DNA from: Opitutaceae bacterium
GTDB lineage: Bacteria > Verrucomicrobiota > Verrucomicrobiia > Opitutales > Opitutaceae
Length of the DNA stretch: 64,000 nucleotides
Reading direction: 5' to 3'
Assembly: GCA_016794785.1 (NCBI GenBank)
Contig: JAEUHC010000027.1
Span: 62,001 to 126,000 of the forward strand
The position numbers and the translations under genes were made by a program. Below the pieces are notes generated by a model, which was given only the letters and a program-made list of their open reading frames with translations, was not told where the DNA came from and did not search any database. Of this stretch, positions 52,598-60,963 are shown piece by piece (positions within the stretch are counted from its first letter, which is position 1; each line of letters begins with the position of its first letter).

Positions 52598-52789
52598 CTC
52601 AAACCCACATGCGGAACCATGGCTAGGCGCAAATACGCGGTTGGAACCCGTCGTTCGCGCCACCCTGAATAAAATTCGAGCGAGCCCGCCGCGGGCGCGC
52701 GGCACCACCACGCGTATTTATCCGCCGTGGTTACGCCGGGCAGGGCGAAGCGACGACGCGGATCGTCTTCCAATCCGCGGGCTGCACTT

Positions 52790-53158
52790 TCAGCGACCCA
52801 CGAGGACGTTTAGATCCGCCTGCGCGCGAGCGAACTCGGCTTTGATTTGCGCAATGAGCCCGGCGACCTCGCCAAGGCCCTGCACTCGCGAGCGGTGCTC
52901 AAGCTCCTCGGCCACGGCGCGGAGCGCGACGGCCCCGAGGTTGGCGGAGCTGCCCTTGATGCTGTGGGCGGCGCGCGTGAAACGCGTGACATCTCCGGAA
53001 GTGAGACACTCCTCGAGTTCGACGATTCGCGCCGGCGTGTCCTCAAGATAGATGCCGATGATGTCGCGAAGAAACTCATCGCCGTCGTCCGGGTTGAGCG
53101 CGCGAAGCTCGGCGATGGCACTGGGGTCGATCACGAGGCTGTTTTGGACGGCAGGCAT
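52790..53158 (-). CDS. Histidine phosphotransfer (Hpt) protein
   Basis: 122 residues. The Hpt four-helix motif is clear: FTRAAHSIKGSSANLGAVAL with phospho-acceptor His65. It moves phosphoryl groups between receiver domains. It lies 11 bases downstream of the PilB-like gene in a minus-strand operon that begins with a hybrid kinase and a receiver, so it is probably the carrier of that relay. The ATG at 53158 was chosen; a start at 53182 would overlap the PilB gene. Confidence 0.93.
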   Translation of the reverse strand: MPAVQNSLVIDPSAIAELRALNPDDGDEFLRDIIGIYLEDTPARIVELEECLTSGDVTRFTRAAHSIKGSSANLGAVALRAVAEELEHRSRVQGLGEVAGLIAQIKAEFARAQADLNVLVGR

Positions 53159-53169
53159 GGCTTTGGCAA

Positions 53170-54876
53170 TCAGGCGGCCCATTCAAAGGAGGTGGTCTGC
53201 TCAATCTCCTCGATGGTCGTGAGGCCGAGCAGGACTTTCTTCAGGCCGTCGTAACGGAGGGGTTTGTAGCCCACCTTGGCGGCGGCGCGGGCGATCTCCT
53301 GCGCGCTGCGGCGCTCGGCGATGAGGGTGCGAACCTCCTCGGTGATGAGCACAAGTTCGTGGAACGCAATGCGGCCCTTGTAACCAGTATGCCGGCACGC
53401 AGGGCAGCCGCGCCCACGGTAAAAGGGCACGTCGGTCAGGCCGTCCTCGTGGAAGTAGCGCGCGAGCACTTCGCGCGACGGCTGGTAAGGCTCCTTGCAC
53501 GCCTCGCAGATCTTGGCGGCAAGGCGTTGCGAGAGCACGCCGATGACCGAGGGCCCGACCATGTAGGGTTCCACGCCGATCTCCATCAGGCGGGCGATGG
53601 CCTGCGGGGCGCTGTTGGTATGCAGCGTCGCGAACACAATATGGCCCGTCAGCGCGGCCTCGGTGGCGATCTTCGCGGTCTCGAGATCGCGGATTTCTCC
53701 GATGAGGATCACATCGGGGTCCTGGCGCATGAGCGCGCGGAGCACGGTGGAGAACTTAAGATCGATGTTGGCGTTGACCTGGCTCTGCGTCACGCCGGGC
53801 AGCTGAATTTCGATCGGATCCTCGATGGTGCTGATGTTGACGCCGGGCGTGTTGATTTCATGGAGCGCGGCATAGAGCGTCGTGGTCTTTCCGGAGCCGG
53901 TGGGGCCGGTGACGAAGATGATGCCGTTGGGGTTTTGAATGAGGCGACGGAACGGCAGAAGCATGGTCTGCGACATCATCATCTTCTCCAGTGTGACCAT
54001 GGTCTTCTTGCCGGAGGAGGCGAGGACGCGGACGACGGCCTTTTCCCCGAAGGCCGTGGGGATGGTGGAGACGCGGAAATTCGAGGATTGGCTGCCGACC
54101 TGAACGGAGAAGCGGCCATCCTGCGGGAAACGCGTCTCGGCGATGTTCAGATTGCAAAGAATCTTGATGCGCGAGAGCAGGGCACGGTGGAGCTTGCGGG
54201 AGTAGGTGAGGATTTCGCGGAGGTTGCCGTCGATGCGGAAGCGGATGCGGCATTGCATCTCCTGCGCCTCGATGTGGATGTCGGTCGCCCGCTCGCGGAT
54301 GGCGAAATAGATGATTTCGTCGAGGATCTGGACGAGGGCGTTGTTCTCAGCGAGGGCGGCGACTTTCTCGCCGGCCATGTCGGGCTGGTTGAACAGGCTG
54401 GAATTTTCCAGGTCGGCGAGGCCCTCTTCAATGCCTTTCTCGGTGCAGTAATGGATCGCGATGGCGTCGTCGATCTCGCGGGGGAGGGCGAAGACCGGGC
54501 TGACGGGGTGCTGAGAGATTTGACCGAGGCGGCGGACCAGTTCCTTGTCGTGCGGATCGGCCATCGCGACGGTGAGCACGCCATCGACGAGATAGAGCGC
54601 GAGGGCGCGGGCTTTCTTCGCGACCTCCAGGGGAATCTTCTCGACGGCCTCTTCGGTGATGAGGGAGGCAAACGGATCGACATAGGCCACATTGAGGGCG
54701 TCCGCCCAGTAGCGGCAGGCGTCGTCCTTGGTCAGGTAATTCTCCTCGATGATCGCCTGGAGGAGCTGCGTGTTCTCACCATGACGGGCCGCGAGCGCGG
54801 TGACCTCCTTGGTATAGTCGAAGCGCGGCAGCGCGCATACGCGCTGAAGAAAGGTGCTATTTTTTGGACTTTGCAC
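53170..54876 (-). CDS. PilB/GspE-type assembly ATPase
   Basis: 568 residues starting at a GTG. An N-terminal T2SSE_N-like domain covers about 1-150. The ATPase core has Walker A GPTGSGKTT (about residues 322-330), the Asp-box (ISTIEDPIE), Walker B (DVILIGEIRDLETA), the His-box (GHIVFATLHTNSAPQAI) and a tetracysteine zinc site (CEAC and CPAC). These ATPases power pilus extension or type II secretion. No PilC, pilin or PilT lies nearby. It overlaps the 62-residue upstream gene by 20 bases and is followed by Hpt. The sequence cannot decide between PilB and GspE. Confidence 0.94.
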   Translation of the reverse strand: MQSPKNSTFLQRVCALPRFDYTKEVTALAARHGENTQLLQAIIEENYLTKDDACRYWADALNVAYVDPFASLITEEAVEKIPLEVAKKARALALYLVDGVLTVAMADPHDKELVRRLGQISQHPVSPVFALPREIDDAIAIHYCTEKGIEEGLADLENSSLFNQPDMAGEKVAALAENNALVQILDEIIYFAIRERATDIHIEAQEMQCRIRFRIDGNLREILTYSRKLHRALLSRIKILCNLNIAETRFPQDGRFSVQVGSQSSNFRVSTIPTAFGEKAVVRVLASSGKKTMVTLEKMMMSQTMLLPFRRLIQNPNGIIFVTGPTGSGKTTTLYAALHEINTPGVNISTIEDPIEIQLPGVTQSQVNANIDLKFSTVLRALMRQDPDVILIGEIRDLETAKIATEAALTGHIVFATLHTNSAPQAIARLMEIGVEPYMVGPSVIGVLSQRLAAKICEACKEPYQPSREVLARYFHEDGLTDVPFYRGRGCPACRHTGYKGRIAFHELVLITEEVRTLIAERRSAQEIARAAAKVGYKPLRYDGLKKVLLGLTTIEEIEQTTSFEWAA

Positions 54877-55045
54877 GGGTGGCTTTGGCTTTGAACAGCT
54901 TCTTGATGTCGGACTGATCGAGCTTCTCCATGGCGAAGGCGCTGGTGGCGCGCTCGGCTTGGATTTCGGCGAGCAGCGTGGGAAGATGATAGCGCACCTC
55001 GGTGAGGACCAAGGGGGCTTCGGGACCGGCGGGTGATTTGCTCAT
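54857..55045 (-). CDS. Small Lys-rich protein of unknown function, 62 residues
   Basis: It begins MSKSPAGPEAPLVLTEVRYHLP and ends in a basic tail (KKLFKAKATRAKSKK). The ATG lies in an ATGA overlap with the upstream receiver gene stop, and its end overlaps the PilB-like start by 20 bases. Such tight coupling on both sides argues it is real. No family was recognised; the central part (LLAEIQAERATSAFAMEKLDQSDIKKLF) is predicted helical. A linker between the receiver and the ATPase is a guess. Confidence 0.72.
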   Translation of the reverse strand: MSKSPAGPEAPLVLTEVRYHLPTLLAEIQAERATSAFAMEKLDQSDIKKLFKAKATRAKSKK

Positions 55046-55446
55046 GGGCTGGAAGGTTCGGTTTGGTCGCCGAAACAGTCGGCGATCGTCTCGCGCAGGG
55101 CCTGGCCGATCTCGTCCTTCGGGGTGTCCTTGCGGATGTAGTTCACCGCGCCGAGTTGCAGGGCGCGTTCGATGGTCTCGCGGTTGACGAGCGAGGTGAG
55201 CATGATCACGACGGCCTCGGGATCGAGTTGCTTCAGCCGGCCGAGGGTCTCGATGCCGTCGAGGATCGGCATGTTCACGTCCATCAGCACAAGGGCGGGC
55301 TTCTCCCGTTCGTAGGTGGCGAGCGCGTCTTCTCCGTTGCCGGCTTCCAGAATCGAGCGGTAGCCCTGCTGCTTGAGGATCAGCGTGACAAATTTCCGGA
55401 TATGCGGCTCGTCGTCGACGACGAGGATGGTGCCCGTGAAGGTCAT
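55042..55446 (-). CDS. CheY-like single-domain response regulator
   Basis: 134 residues. The acidic pair is Asp11/Asp12 (LVVDDEP), phospho-acceptor Asp56 (LVLMDVNMP), Thr/Ser in MLTSL and Lys106 (YIRKDTP). There is no output domain, so it acts by protein-protein contact or as a phosphate shuttle. Its ATG overlaps the stop of the hybrid kinase gene, and its stop overlaps the 62-residue gene. Confidence 0.95.
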   Translation of the reverse strand: MTFTGTILVVDDEPHIRKFVTLILKQQGYRSILEAGNGEDALATYEREKPALVLMDVNMPILDGIETLGRLKQLDPEAVVIMLTSLVNRETIERALQLGAVNYIRKDTPKDEIGQALRETIADCFGDQTEPSSP

Positions 55447-56573
55447 TGGGTGAGGGGTAGTGTGAAGCGAAACTCGCAGCCTCGGTCGGGCAGGTTTTCC
55501 GCGGTGATGGTGCCGCCGTGGGCCTCGACGATCTTGCGGACAATCGCGAGACCGAGACCGGTGCTCTTTTCACCGCCCGTGGGTTTGGAGGAGAGGCGGC
55601 CGAAATCCTTGAAGAGCTTGTCGCGTTCGCTGTCGGGAATGCCCGGACCTTGGTCCCGCACCGCGACGCTGCAGGTGCCGGCGGCCGTGTCGTTTGAGGC
55701 GAGAACCGTGATGGCCGAGCCCGGCGGGGAATATTTGACGGCGTTGCTCAGCAAATTGTCGATGACCTGCTTCATCTTGGCCGCGTCGATGTGCGGCGCA
55801 ATCGCCTCGGTGGGCAGCACGAAGGTGATGAGGGTCTTCTTCTTCGCGGCCTCCATGTTGGCGAGGGCCACCGATTTTGCCACCAGGTCGCGGAGGTTGT
55901 GCTGATCGATGTTCAACTTGAGCTCGCCGGCTTCAATCGTCGCGACGTCAAGCAGCTCGTTGACCATGTCGAGCATGGCTTGGCTGGCGCCGTGGATGCT
56001 CTGGACCATCTCGAGCTGATCGGCGTTCAGCGGTCCGCCGGCACCTTCGGCGAGGAACTCCGCGAAGCCGCGGATCGAGGCAAGCGGGTTGCGCAGATCG
56101 TGGGCGGCCATGCCGAGGAAGCGGTTCTTCGCTGCGTTGGCTTTGGTAAGCTGTTCCAAGAGTGCCTGGCTCTGCAGGTGGGAGCGGATGCGTGCGAGGA
56201 CTTCTTTTGGCTTGAACGGTTTCGGCAGGTAGTCGACCCCGCCAGCGGTGAGGCCCTTCACCACGTCGTCCGAGTCGGTCTTGGCGGTGATGAAGATCAC
56301 AGGGGCGCTGGTGTCTCCGAACGCCTGCTTCATGCGACGGCACGTCTCGAAGCCGTCGATGCCAGGCATCAACACGTCCATGAGGATCAGGTCGGGCGAG
56401 AATTCCTTGTAGCGTTCCATCGCTCCCTCGCCGGTGTGGGCTTCGGCGCACACATAGCCCTCGGTTTTGAGAATGCCGCCCAGGATGCGGATGCTCAGCC
56501 GATCGTCGTCCACGATCATGATCTTGCGGCCAGCAAGACTGACAGGTGTGGGCGAGATGTGAGGTGCGGTCAT
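55443..56573 (-). CDS. Receiver-histidine kinase hybrid (REC-HisKA-HATPase)
   Basis: 376 residues. An N-terminal receiver (IVDDDR, Asp66 in LILMDVLMP, YLPKPF) is followed by a HisKA domain with His158 (GMAAHDLRNPLASIRG) and an HATPase domain (DNLLSNAVKYSPPG, DQGPGIPDSE, GLGLAIVRKIVEAHGG). There are no membrane segments or sensor domain, so it is cytoplasmic and probably takes its input through its own receiver. It is the first gene of the kinase-receiver-PilB-Hpt operon, diverging from metK. Confidence 0.95.
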   Translation of the reverse strand: MTAPHISPTPVSLAGRKIMIVDDDRLSIRILGGILKTEGYVCAEAHTGEGAMERYKEFSPDLILMDVLMPGIDGFETCRRMKQAFGDTSAPVIFITAKTDSDDVVKGLTAGGVDYLPKPFKPKEVLARIRSHLQSQALLEQLTKANAAKNRFLGMAAHDLRNPLASIRGFAEFLAEGAGGPLNADQLEMVQSIHGASQAMLDMVNELLDVATIEAGELKLNIDQHNLRDLVAKSVALANMEAAKKKTLITFVLPTEAIAPHIDAAKMKQVIDNLLSNAVKYSPPGSAITVLASNDTAAGTCSVAVRDQGPGIPDSERDKLFKDFGRLSSKPTGGEKSTGLGLAIVRKIVEAHGGTITAENLPDRGCEFRFTLPLTQ

Positions 56574-56666
56574 TGCTTAGAATCCCGCAGAGGTAACGGC
56601 TCGCCGGAGCACTAACTTATCTGGGTATCTGTAAAAACGGTGGTAAATCCGATGAGGGCCACATCA

Positions 56667-56700
56667 CGCATCACTGAATGCGGATATGTTGATATTACGC
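56667..56700. promoter_or_regulatory. Candidate regulatory palindromes upstream of metK
   Basis: CGCAT-6-ATGCG (56667-56682) can form a hairpin. It abuts GATATGTTGATAT (56683-56695), an ATAT-4-ATAT palindrome that also reads as a GATAT direct repeat, flanked by GCG/CGC. They lie 48-81 bases before the metK start. A repressor site for the SAM cycle is possible. I do not recognise a known SAM or SAH riboswitch in the leader. Confidence 0.4.
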
Positions 56701-56747
56701 TTGCGAGTGTGGCGGTGAGTTGGTTCTGTTCCTCCTCTTATTCCACC

Positions 56748-57968
56748 ATGGCAAAATCATTTGTTTTCTCCTCCGAGTCCGTTGGCGAAGGTCACCCCGA
56801 CAAAGTCGCCGACCTCATTTCTGACAGCGTCCTCGATGCGTGTCTGGCTGTCGACAAGACCAGCCGGGTGGCCTGCGAGACCTTCGTGAAGTCCAACATC
56901 GTCGTGGTGGGCGGCGAGATCACGATTCCGAAGCTGCAGGACAAAAAGACCGGGCGCACCAAGCCCATCGAGGAGGCCATCAATCTCGGCAAGGTCATCC
57001 GCGATGCCATTCGCGAGATTGGCTACACCAACGATGACGACGTGTTTCACGCCGACTCGGTGTTTATCAACAACTATCTCACAGCCCAGTCGGCCGACAT
57101 CGCCCAGGGAGTCGATGCCAAGGCGGCCAAGGGCAAAAAGACCGCCGAGCAAGGCGCCGGCGATCAGGGCATCATGTTTGGCTATGCCTGCACCGAGACC
57201 CCGGAGCTGATGCCGACGCCGATCATGTTTGCGCACCGCCTCGGTCGCGAGCTGACCAAGATTCGCAAATCGGGGAAGGTCGCCTGGCTCAGGCCCGACG
57301 CGAAGTCTCAGGTCTCCGTCCGCTACGAGAACGACAAGCCCGTGGAGGTGGTAAACGTCGTCATCTCGACGCAGCACACTGCGGATGTCTCGCACGCCAC
57401 CATCGAGAAATATTTGATCGAGCACGTGATCAAAAAGGTGATCCCGGCGAAGATGCTCACGAAGAACACCGAGTATCTCATCAACCCCACCGGCCGTTTT
57501 GTCATCGGTGGCCCGCAGGGCGACTCTGGTCTCACGGGCCGCAAAATCATCGTGGACACTTATGGTGGCTGGGGTCGCCACGGTGGCGGTGCCTTCTCGG
57601 GCAAGGACCCGTCCAAGGTTGATCGCTCGGCTGCCTACATGGGCCGCTGGGTCGCGAAGAACATCGTCGCCGCCGGCCTTGCCACGCACGCCGAGATCCA
57701 ATTCGCCTACGCCATCGGCCATCCGCAGCCCGTGTCCGTGCGCGTCGAGACCTTTGGCACCGCGCTCCTCGGTATCTCCGATGAGCAGATCACTGATGCG
57801 GTGACGCAGGTGTTTTCGTTCAAGCCCGCTGATATCGTCTCTGCGCTCAACTTGCTCCGCCCGATTTACCGCGAGACGACTAACTACGGTCACTTCGGCA
57901 AAGCCGGCCTCCCGTGGGAATCCACGGCCAAAGCCGCCGCGCTCAAGTCCGTCCTCAAACTCAAGTAA
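56748..57968 (+). CDS. metK: S-adenosylmethionine synthetase
   Basis: 406 residues. The hallmarks are SSESVGEGHPDKVADLISD, GAGDQGIMFGYA and GGAFSGKDPSKVDRSAAYMGR. MetK makes SAM from methionine and ATP in the cytoplasm. A basic insert, AKAAKGKKTAEQ, precedes the GAGDQG motif. The ATG at 56748 is the family start; upstream in-frame codons lie in the promoter. It is followed by ahcY after 19 bases, so one transcript makes SAM and removes its by-product. Confidence 0.97.
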   Translation: MAKSFVFSSESVGEGHPDKVADLISDSVLDACLAVDKTSRVACETFVKSNIVVVGGEITIPKLQDKKTGRTKPIEEAINLGKVIRDAIREIGYTNDDDVFHADSVFINNYLTAQSADIAQGVDAKAAKGKKTAEQGAGDQGIMFGYACTETPELMPTPIMFAHRLGRELTKIRKSGKVAWLRPDAKSQVSVRYENDKPVEVVNVVISTQHTADVSHATIEKYLIEHVIKKVIPAKMLTKNTEYLINPTGRFVIGGPQGDSGLTGRKIIVDTYGGWGRHGGGAFSGKDPSKVDRSAAYMGRWVAKNIVAAGLATHAEIQFAYAIGHPQPVSVRVETFGTALLGISDEQITDAVTQVFSFKPADIVSALNLLRPIYRETTNYGHFGKAGLPWESTAKAAALKSVLKLK

Positions 57969-57987
57969 ACCTCAGCATCTTTTCGCC

Positions 57988-59415
57988 ATGTCCACTGCCA
58001 CAGCCGCCAGCAAGAACCACGATTATCACGTCAAGGACATCGGCCTCGCCGATTGGGGCCGCAAGGAGATCTCCGTCGCCGAGCATGAGATGCCCGGCTT
58101 GGTGTCCGTGCGCAAAAAATTCGGCCCGCAAAAGCCGCTCGCCGGCGTCCGCATCACCGGCTCGTTGCACATGACGATCCAGACCGCGGTCTTGATTGAG
58201 ACGCTCAAGGAGCTCGGCGCCGATGTGCGCTGGGCCTCGTGCAACATCTTCTCGACGCAGGATCACGCCGCCGCCGCGATCGCGAAGGCCGGCACGCCGG
58301 TCTTCGCCTGGAAGGGCGAGACGCTCGAGGAATATTGGGACCTGACCCTCAAGGCCGTCTCGTTCCCCGGCGGCAAGGGCCCGCAACTCGTTGTCGACGA
58401 CGGCGGCGACGTCACGCTTCTCATCCACAAGGGCTGCGAGCTCGAAGAGGGCAGTGACTGGGTCAACACTCCGTCCGGTTCCCACGAGGAGCAGGTGATC
58501 AAGAATCTGCTCAAGCGCGTCCACAAGGAGGACCCACTCCGCTGGACCACGATCGCCAAGGAATGGCGCGGCGTTTCCGAGGAGACGACGACGGGCGTCC
58601 ACCGCCTCTACCAGATGCTCGAGAAGGGCAAGCTGCGCGTCCCGGCGATCAACGTGAACGACTCCGTTACGAAATCGAAATTCGACAATCTCTACGGCTG
58701 CCGCGAGTCGCTCGCCGACGGCCTCAAGCGCGCCACCGACGTGATGATCGCCGGCAAGACCGCGTGCGTGTGCGGCTACGGCGATGTAGGCAAGGGCTCC
58801 GCTTTTTCACTCAAGGGTTTCGGCGCCCGCGTCATCGTCACCGAGATCGATCCGATCAATGCGCTCCAGGCCGCGATGGAGGGCTTCGAGGTCAACACCA
58901 TCGAATCTACCCTCGGCGTCGCCGACATCTATGTAACCACGACCGGCAACAAGGACATCATCACGCTCGAGCACATGCGCGCGATGAAGGACCAGGCGAT
59001 CGTCTGCAACATCGGCCACTTCGATAACGAAATTCAGGTCGACCGCCTCAACACGTCCGACGCCAAGCGCACCAACATCAAGCCGCAATACGACATGTAT
59101 ACGTTTCCGAAGGGGAACAGCATCTACATGCTCGCCGAAGGCCGCCTCGTGAACCTTGGCTGCGCGACGGGCCATCCGTCGTTCGTGATGTCGAACAGCT
59201 TCACCAACCAGACGCTCGCCCAGCTCGACCTCTGGAAAAACAAGGACACCTACGCGGTCGGCGTCTATCGCCTGCCCAAGCACCTCGACGAAGAGGTCGC
59301 GCGCCTGCACCTGGAGAAGATCGGCGCGAAGCTCACAAAGCTCACCAAGGAGCAGGCCGAGTATCTCGGCGTCCCGGTCGAGGGCCCCTACAAGCCCGAG
59401 CACTACCGCTACTGA
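57988..59415 (+). CDS. ahcY: Adenosylhomocysteinase (S-adenosylhomocysteine hydrolase)
   Basis: 475 residues. Landmarks are VKDIGLADWGRKEISVAEHEMPGL, the NAD-binding CGYGDVGKGSAF, IVCNIGHFDNEIQ and the conserved C-terminal GPYKPEHYRY. It splits S-adenosylhomocysteine to adenosine and homocysteine. The length matches the long bacterial form with its roughly 40-residue insert. It is second in the metK-ahcY operon and is followed by a strong 15-base-stem hairpin. Confidence 0.97.
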   Translation: MSTATAASKNHDYHVKDIGLADWGRKEISVAEHEMPGLVSVRKKFGPQKPLAGVRITGSLHMTIQTAVLIETLKELGADVRWASCNIFSTQDHAAAAIAKAGTPVFAWKGETLEEYWDLTLKAVSFPGGKGPQLVVDDGGDVTLLIHKGCELEEGSDWVNTPSGSHEEQVIKNLLKRVHKEDPLRWTTIAKEWRGVSEETTTGVHRLYQMLEKGKLRVPAINVNDSVTKSKFDNLYGCRESLADGLKRATDVMIAGKTACVCGYGDVGKGSAFSLKGFGARVIVTEIDPINALQAAMEGFEVNTIESTLGVADIYVTTTGNKDIITLEHMRAMKDQAIVCNIGHFDNEIQVDRLNTSDAKRTNIKPQYDMYTFPKGNSIYMLAEGRLVNLGCATGHPSFVMSNSFTNQTLAQLDLWKNKDTYAVGVYRLPKHLDEEVARLHLEKIGAKLTKLTKEQAEYLGVPVEGPYKPEHYRY

Positions 59416-59432
59416 GCGGCGCATGCCTTCCT

Positions 59433-59464
59433 CCTGTGGGAGCGAGCAAGCTCGCTCTCACAGG
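59433..59464. repeat. REP-like hairpin between convergent ahcY and MFS genes
   Basis: Two 15-base arms (CCTGTGGGAGCGAGC and GCTCGCTCTCACAGG, one mismatch) around an AA loop. The TGTGGGAG start is shared with the RAYT-flanking REP family at 2.0 and 2.6 kb, and the GAGCGAGC core recalls pseudomonad REPs. It lies between convergent stops and may also act as a bidirectional terminator. Confidence 0.8.
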
Positions 59465-59472
59465 CATCAACC

Positions 59473-60825
59473 TCACTCGTCCGGCTTGAGCGTGTGCAGC
59501 GGCGGCAGATGCCGCAGCTGCGGCGCGAGGCGCGCCACTGCGCCGACGACGAGAATCGTGCCGATGCCGCCCCACACCACGGCACCGACCGGGCCCATCA
59601 TCGCGCCCATCAGCCCTGCGCGCATCGCGCCGATCTCGTTCGAGGAGCCGATGAAGATCTGGTTCACCGCGGTCACGCGGCCGCGGAGCTTGTCGGGCGT
59701 AAGCAGCTGCACGAGCGACTGGCGCACGACCACGCTCACGTTGTCGAACGCGCCGGTGAGAAACAACGCGACGAGCGAAAGCCAGAACCATGTGGAGAAG
59801 CCGAACACCACGATGGCCGCCCCGAAGCCCGCGACCGACCACAGCAACGCCTGGCCCGGCCTCGCCAGCGGCGCCCGGTGCGCCAGCCACATCGCCATCG
59901 CGAACGCCCCGATGGACGGCGCCGCGCGCAGCCAGCCGAAGCCTACCGGGCCGACGTGCAGGATGCGGTCCGCATACACCGGTAGCAGGGCCGTCGCGCC
60001 GCCCAGCAGCACGGCGAAAAGATCCAAGGTGCTCGCGCCGAGTATGACCTTGCGCCGCCAGATGAAGCGCCCGCCGGCCAGCAGATCGCTCCACGATCGT
60101 TTGCCGGTGGCGCTTTGCGGCGCGTGGACGTAGCGCACGCGCCGCAGCGCCAGCACGAACACCAAATCGAGCACGCAGCCCAGCGCGTAAACCGAGGGCA
60201 CCTCGGCCAGCCAGATGAGGAAGCCGCCGAGCGCGGGGCCCGCGACGGTCGCGATTTCGAAGGCGCTGGCGCTCCACGTCACCGCATTGCCGAGCACCGG
60301 CGTCGGCACCAGCAGCGGTGCGATGCTCGATCGCGCGGGCCAGATGAGGATGCGCACGCAGGCCTGCACGAGGAGCAGGAGGAAGATGAGCGGCAGCGCC
60401 GGCTCGTCGAAACGCATGCCGCCGCCGTCGCCGTGGCGCTCGAAAAACTCCGCGATCTGCAGGAGCACGCCGTTCACCCACCGTAACGGGGCCAGGTCGG
60501 GCACGTAAGCGCGGCCGAGGGTGAGCGCCGCGAGCAGGAAGTTCACCGCGGCGATGGCCGTGGTGCCGTGCATGATGAGGCGACGGCGGTCACGCCGGTC
60601 GGCGATCTCGCCGGCGGGGAGCGACAGCGCGAGCAAGGGCAGCACATTCACCAAACCCACGAGGCCCAGGGCCGTCGCCGAGTTGGTCCAGCGATAGACC
60701 TGCCACGTCGCGGCGGTCACGACCGCCTGCCGGCCCACGAGCGCGAAGAAACTGCCGCCGAGATAAGCGCGGAAATTCGGCACACGGAGTGACGCATACG
60801 GATCATGGCCTGCGGGCACGGACAT
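59473..60825 (-). CDS. MFS transporter, enterobactin-exporter-like (MFS_3)
   Basis: 450 residues with 10-12 hydrophobic segments. The MFS loop motif GEIADRRDRRRLI lies between segments 2 and 3. The sequence SLRVPNFRAYLGGSFFALVGRQAVVTAATWQVY at the N terminus and DNVSVVVRQSLVQLLTPDKLRGRVTAVNQIF in the C half are typical of the EntS/MFS_3 group of efflux carriers. The substrate cannot be told. A region near residues 110-145 (APLRWVNGVLLQIAEFFERHGDGGGMRFDE) is a longer than usual extramembrane loop. The ATG at 60825 fits the family. Confidence 0.9.
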   Translation of the reverse strand: MSVPAGHDPYASLRVPNFRAYLGGSFFALVGRQAVVTAATWQVYRWTNSATALGLVGLVNVLPLLALSLPAGEIADRRDRRRLIMHGTTAIAAVNFLLAALTLGRAYVPDLAPLRWVNGVLLQIAEFFERHGDGGGMRFDEPALPLIFLLLLVQACVRILIWPARSSIAPLLVPTPVLGNAVTWSASAFEIATVAGPALGGFLIWLAEVPSVYALGCVLDLVFVLALRRVRYVHAPQSATGKRSWSDLLAGGRFIWRRKVILGASTLDLFAVLLGGATALLPVYADRILHVGPVGFGWLRAAPSIGAFAMAMWLAHRAPLARPGQALLWSVAGFGAAIVVFGFSTWFWLSLVALFLTGAFDNVSVVVRQSLVQLLTPDKLRGRVTAVNQIFIGSSNEIGAMRAGLMGAMMGPVGAVVWGGIGTILVVGAVARLAPQLRHLPPLHTLKPDE

Positions 60826-60910
60826 TGGACGGGCGCAGCGACGCAAAAAAGCCAAGGCAGCGCCAGCTGCATTCCTTGTCGGCGTTCGCGGCAACGCACA
60901 GCCGTGATAC

Positions 60911-60940
60911 AAAAAAGGCGGCCCGTGGGCCGCCCTTTTT
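60911..60940. terminator. Rho-independent bidirectional terminator
   Basis: Perfect 8-2-8 hairpin GGCGGCCC-GT-GGGCCGCC, with A6 on one side and T5 on the other. It lies 23 bases past the iorB stop on the minus strand, so it should end the iorAB transcript. Confidence 0.93.
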
Positions 60941-60963
60941 ATGTTGAGGTGCCTTGCCTCGAA

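Noticed and set aside
52598..52789. Possible small gene between the TMTC-like gene and the Hpt gene
   Set aside because: Frames in this 192-base gap show no recognisable protein and no ribosome-binding site; it is most likely the promoter of the TMTC-like gene.
56574..56747. SAM-I, SAM-II or SAH riboswitch before metK-ahcY
   Set aside because: The conserved cores I know for these classes are not visible; only simple palindromes are present.
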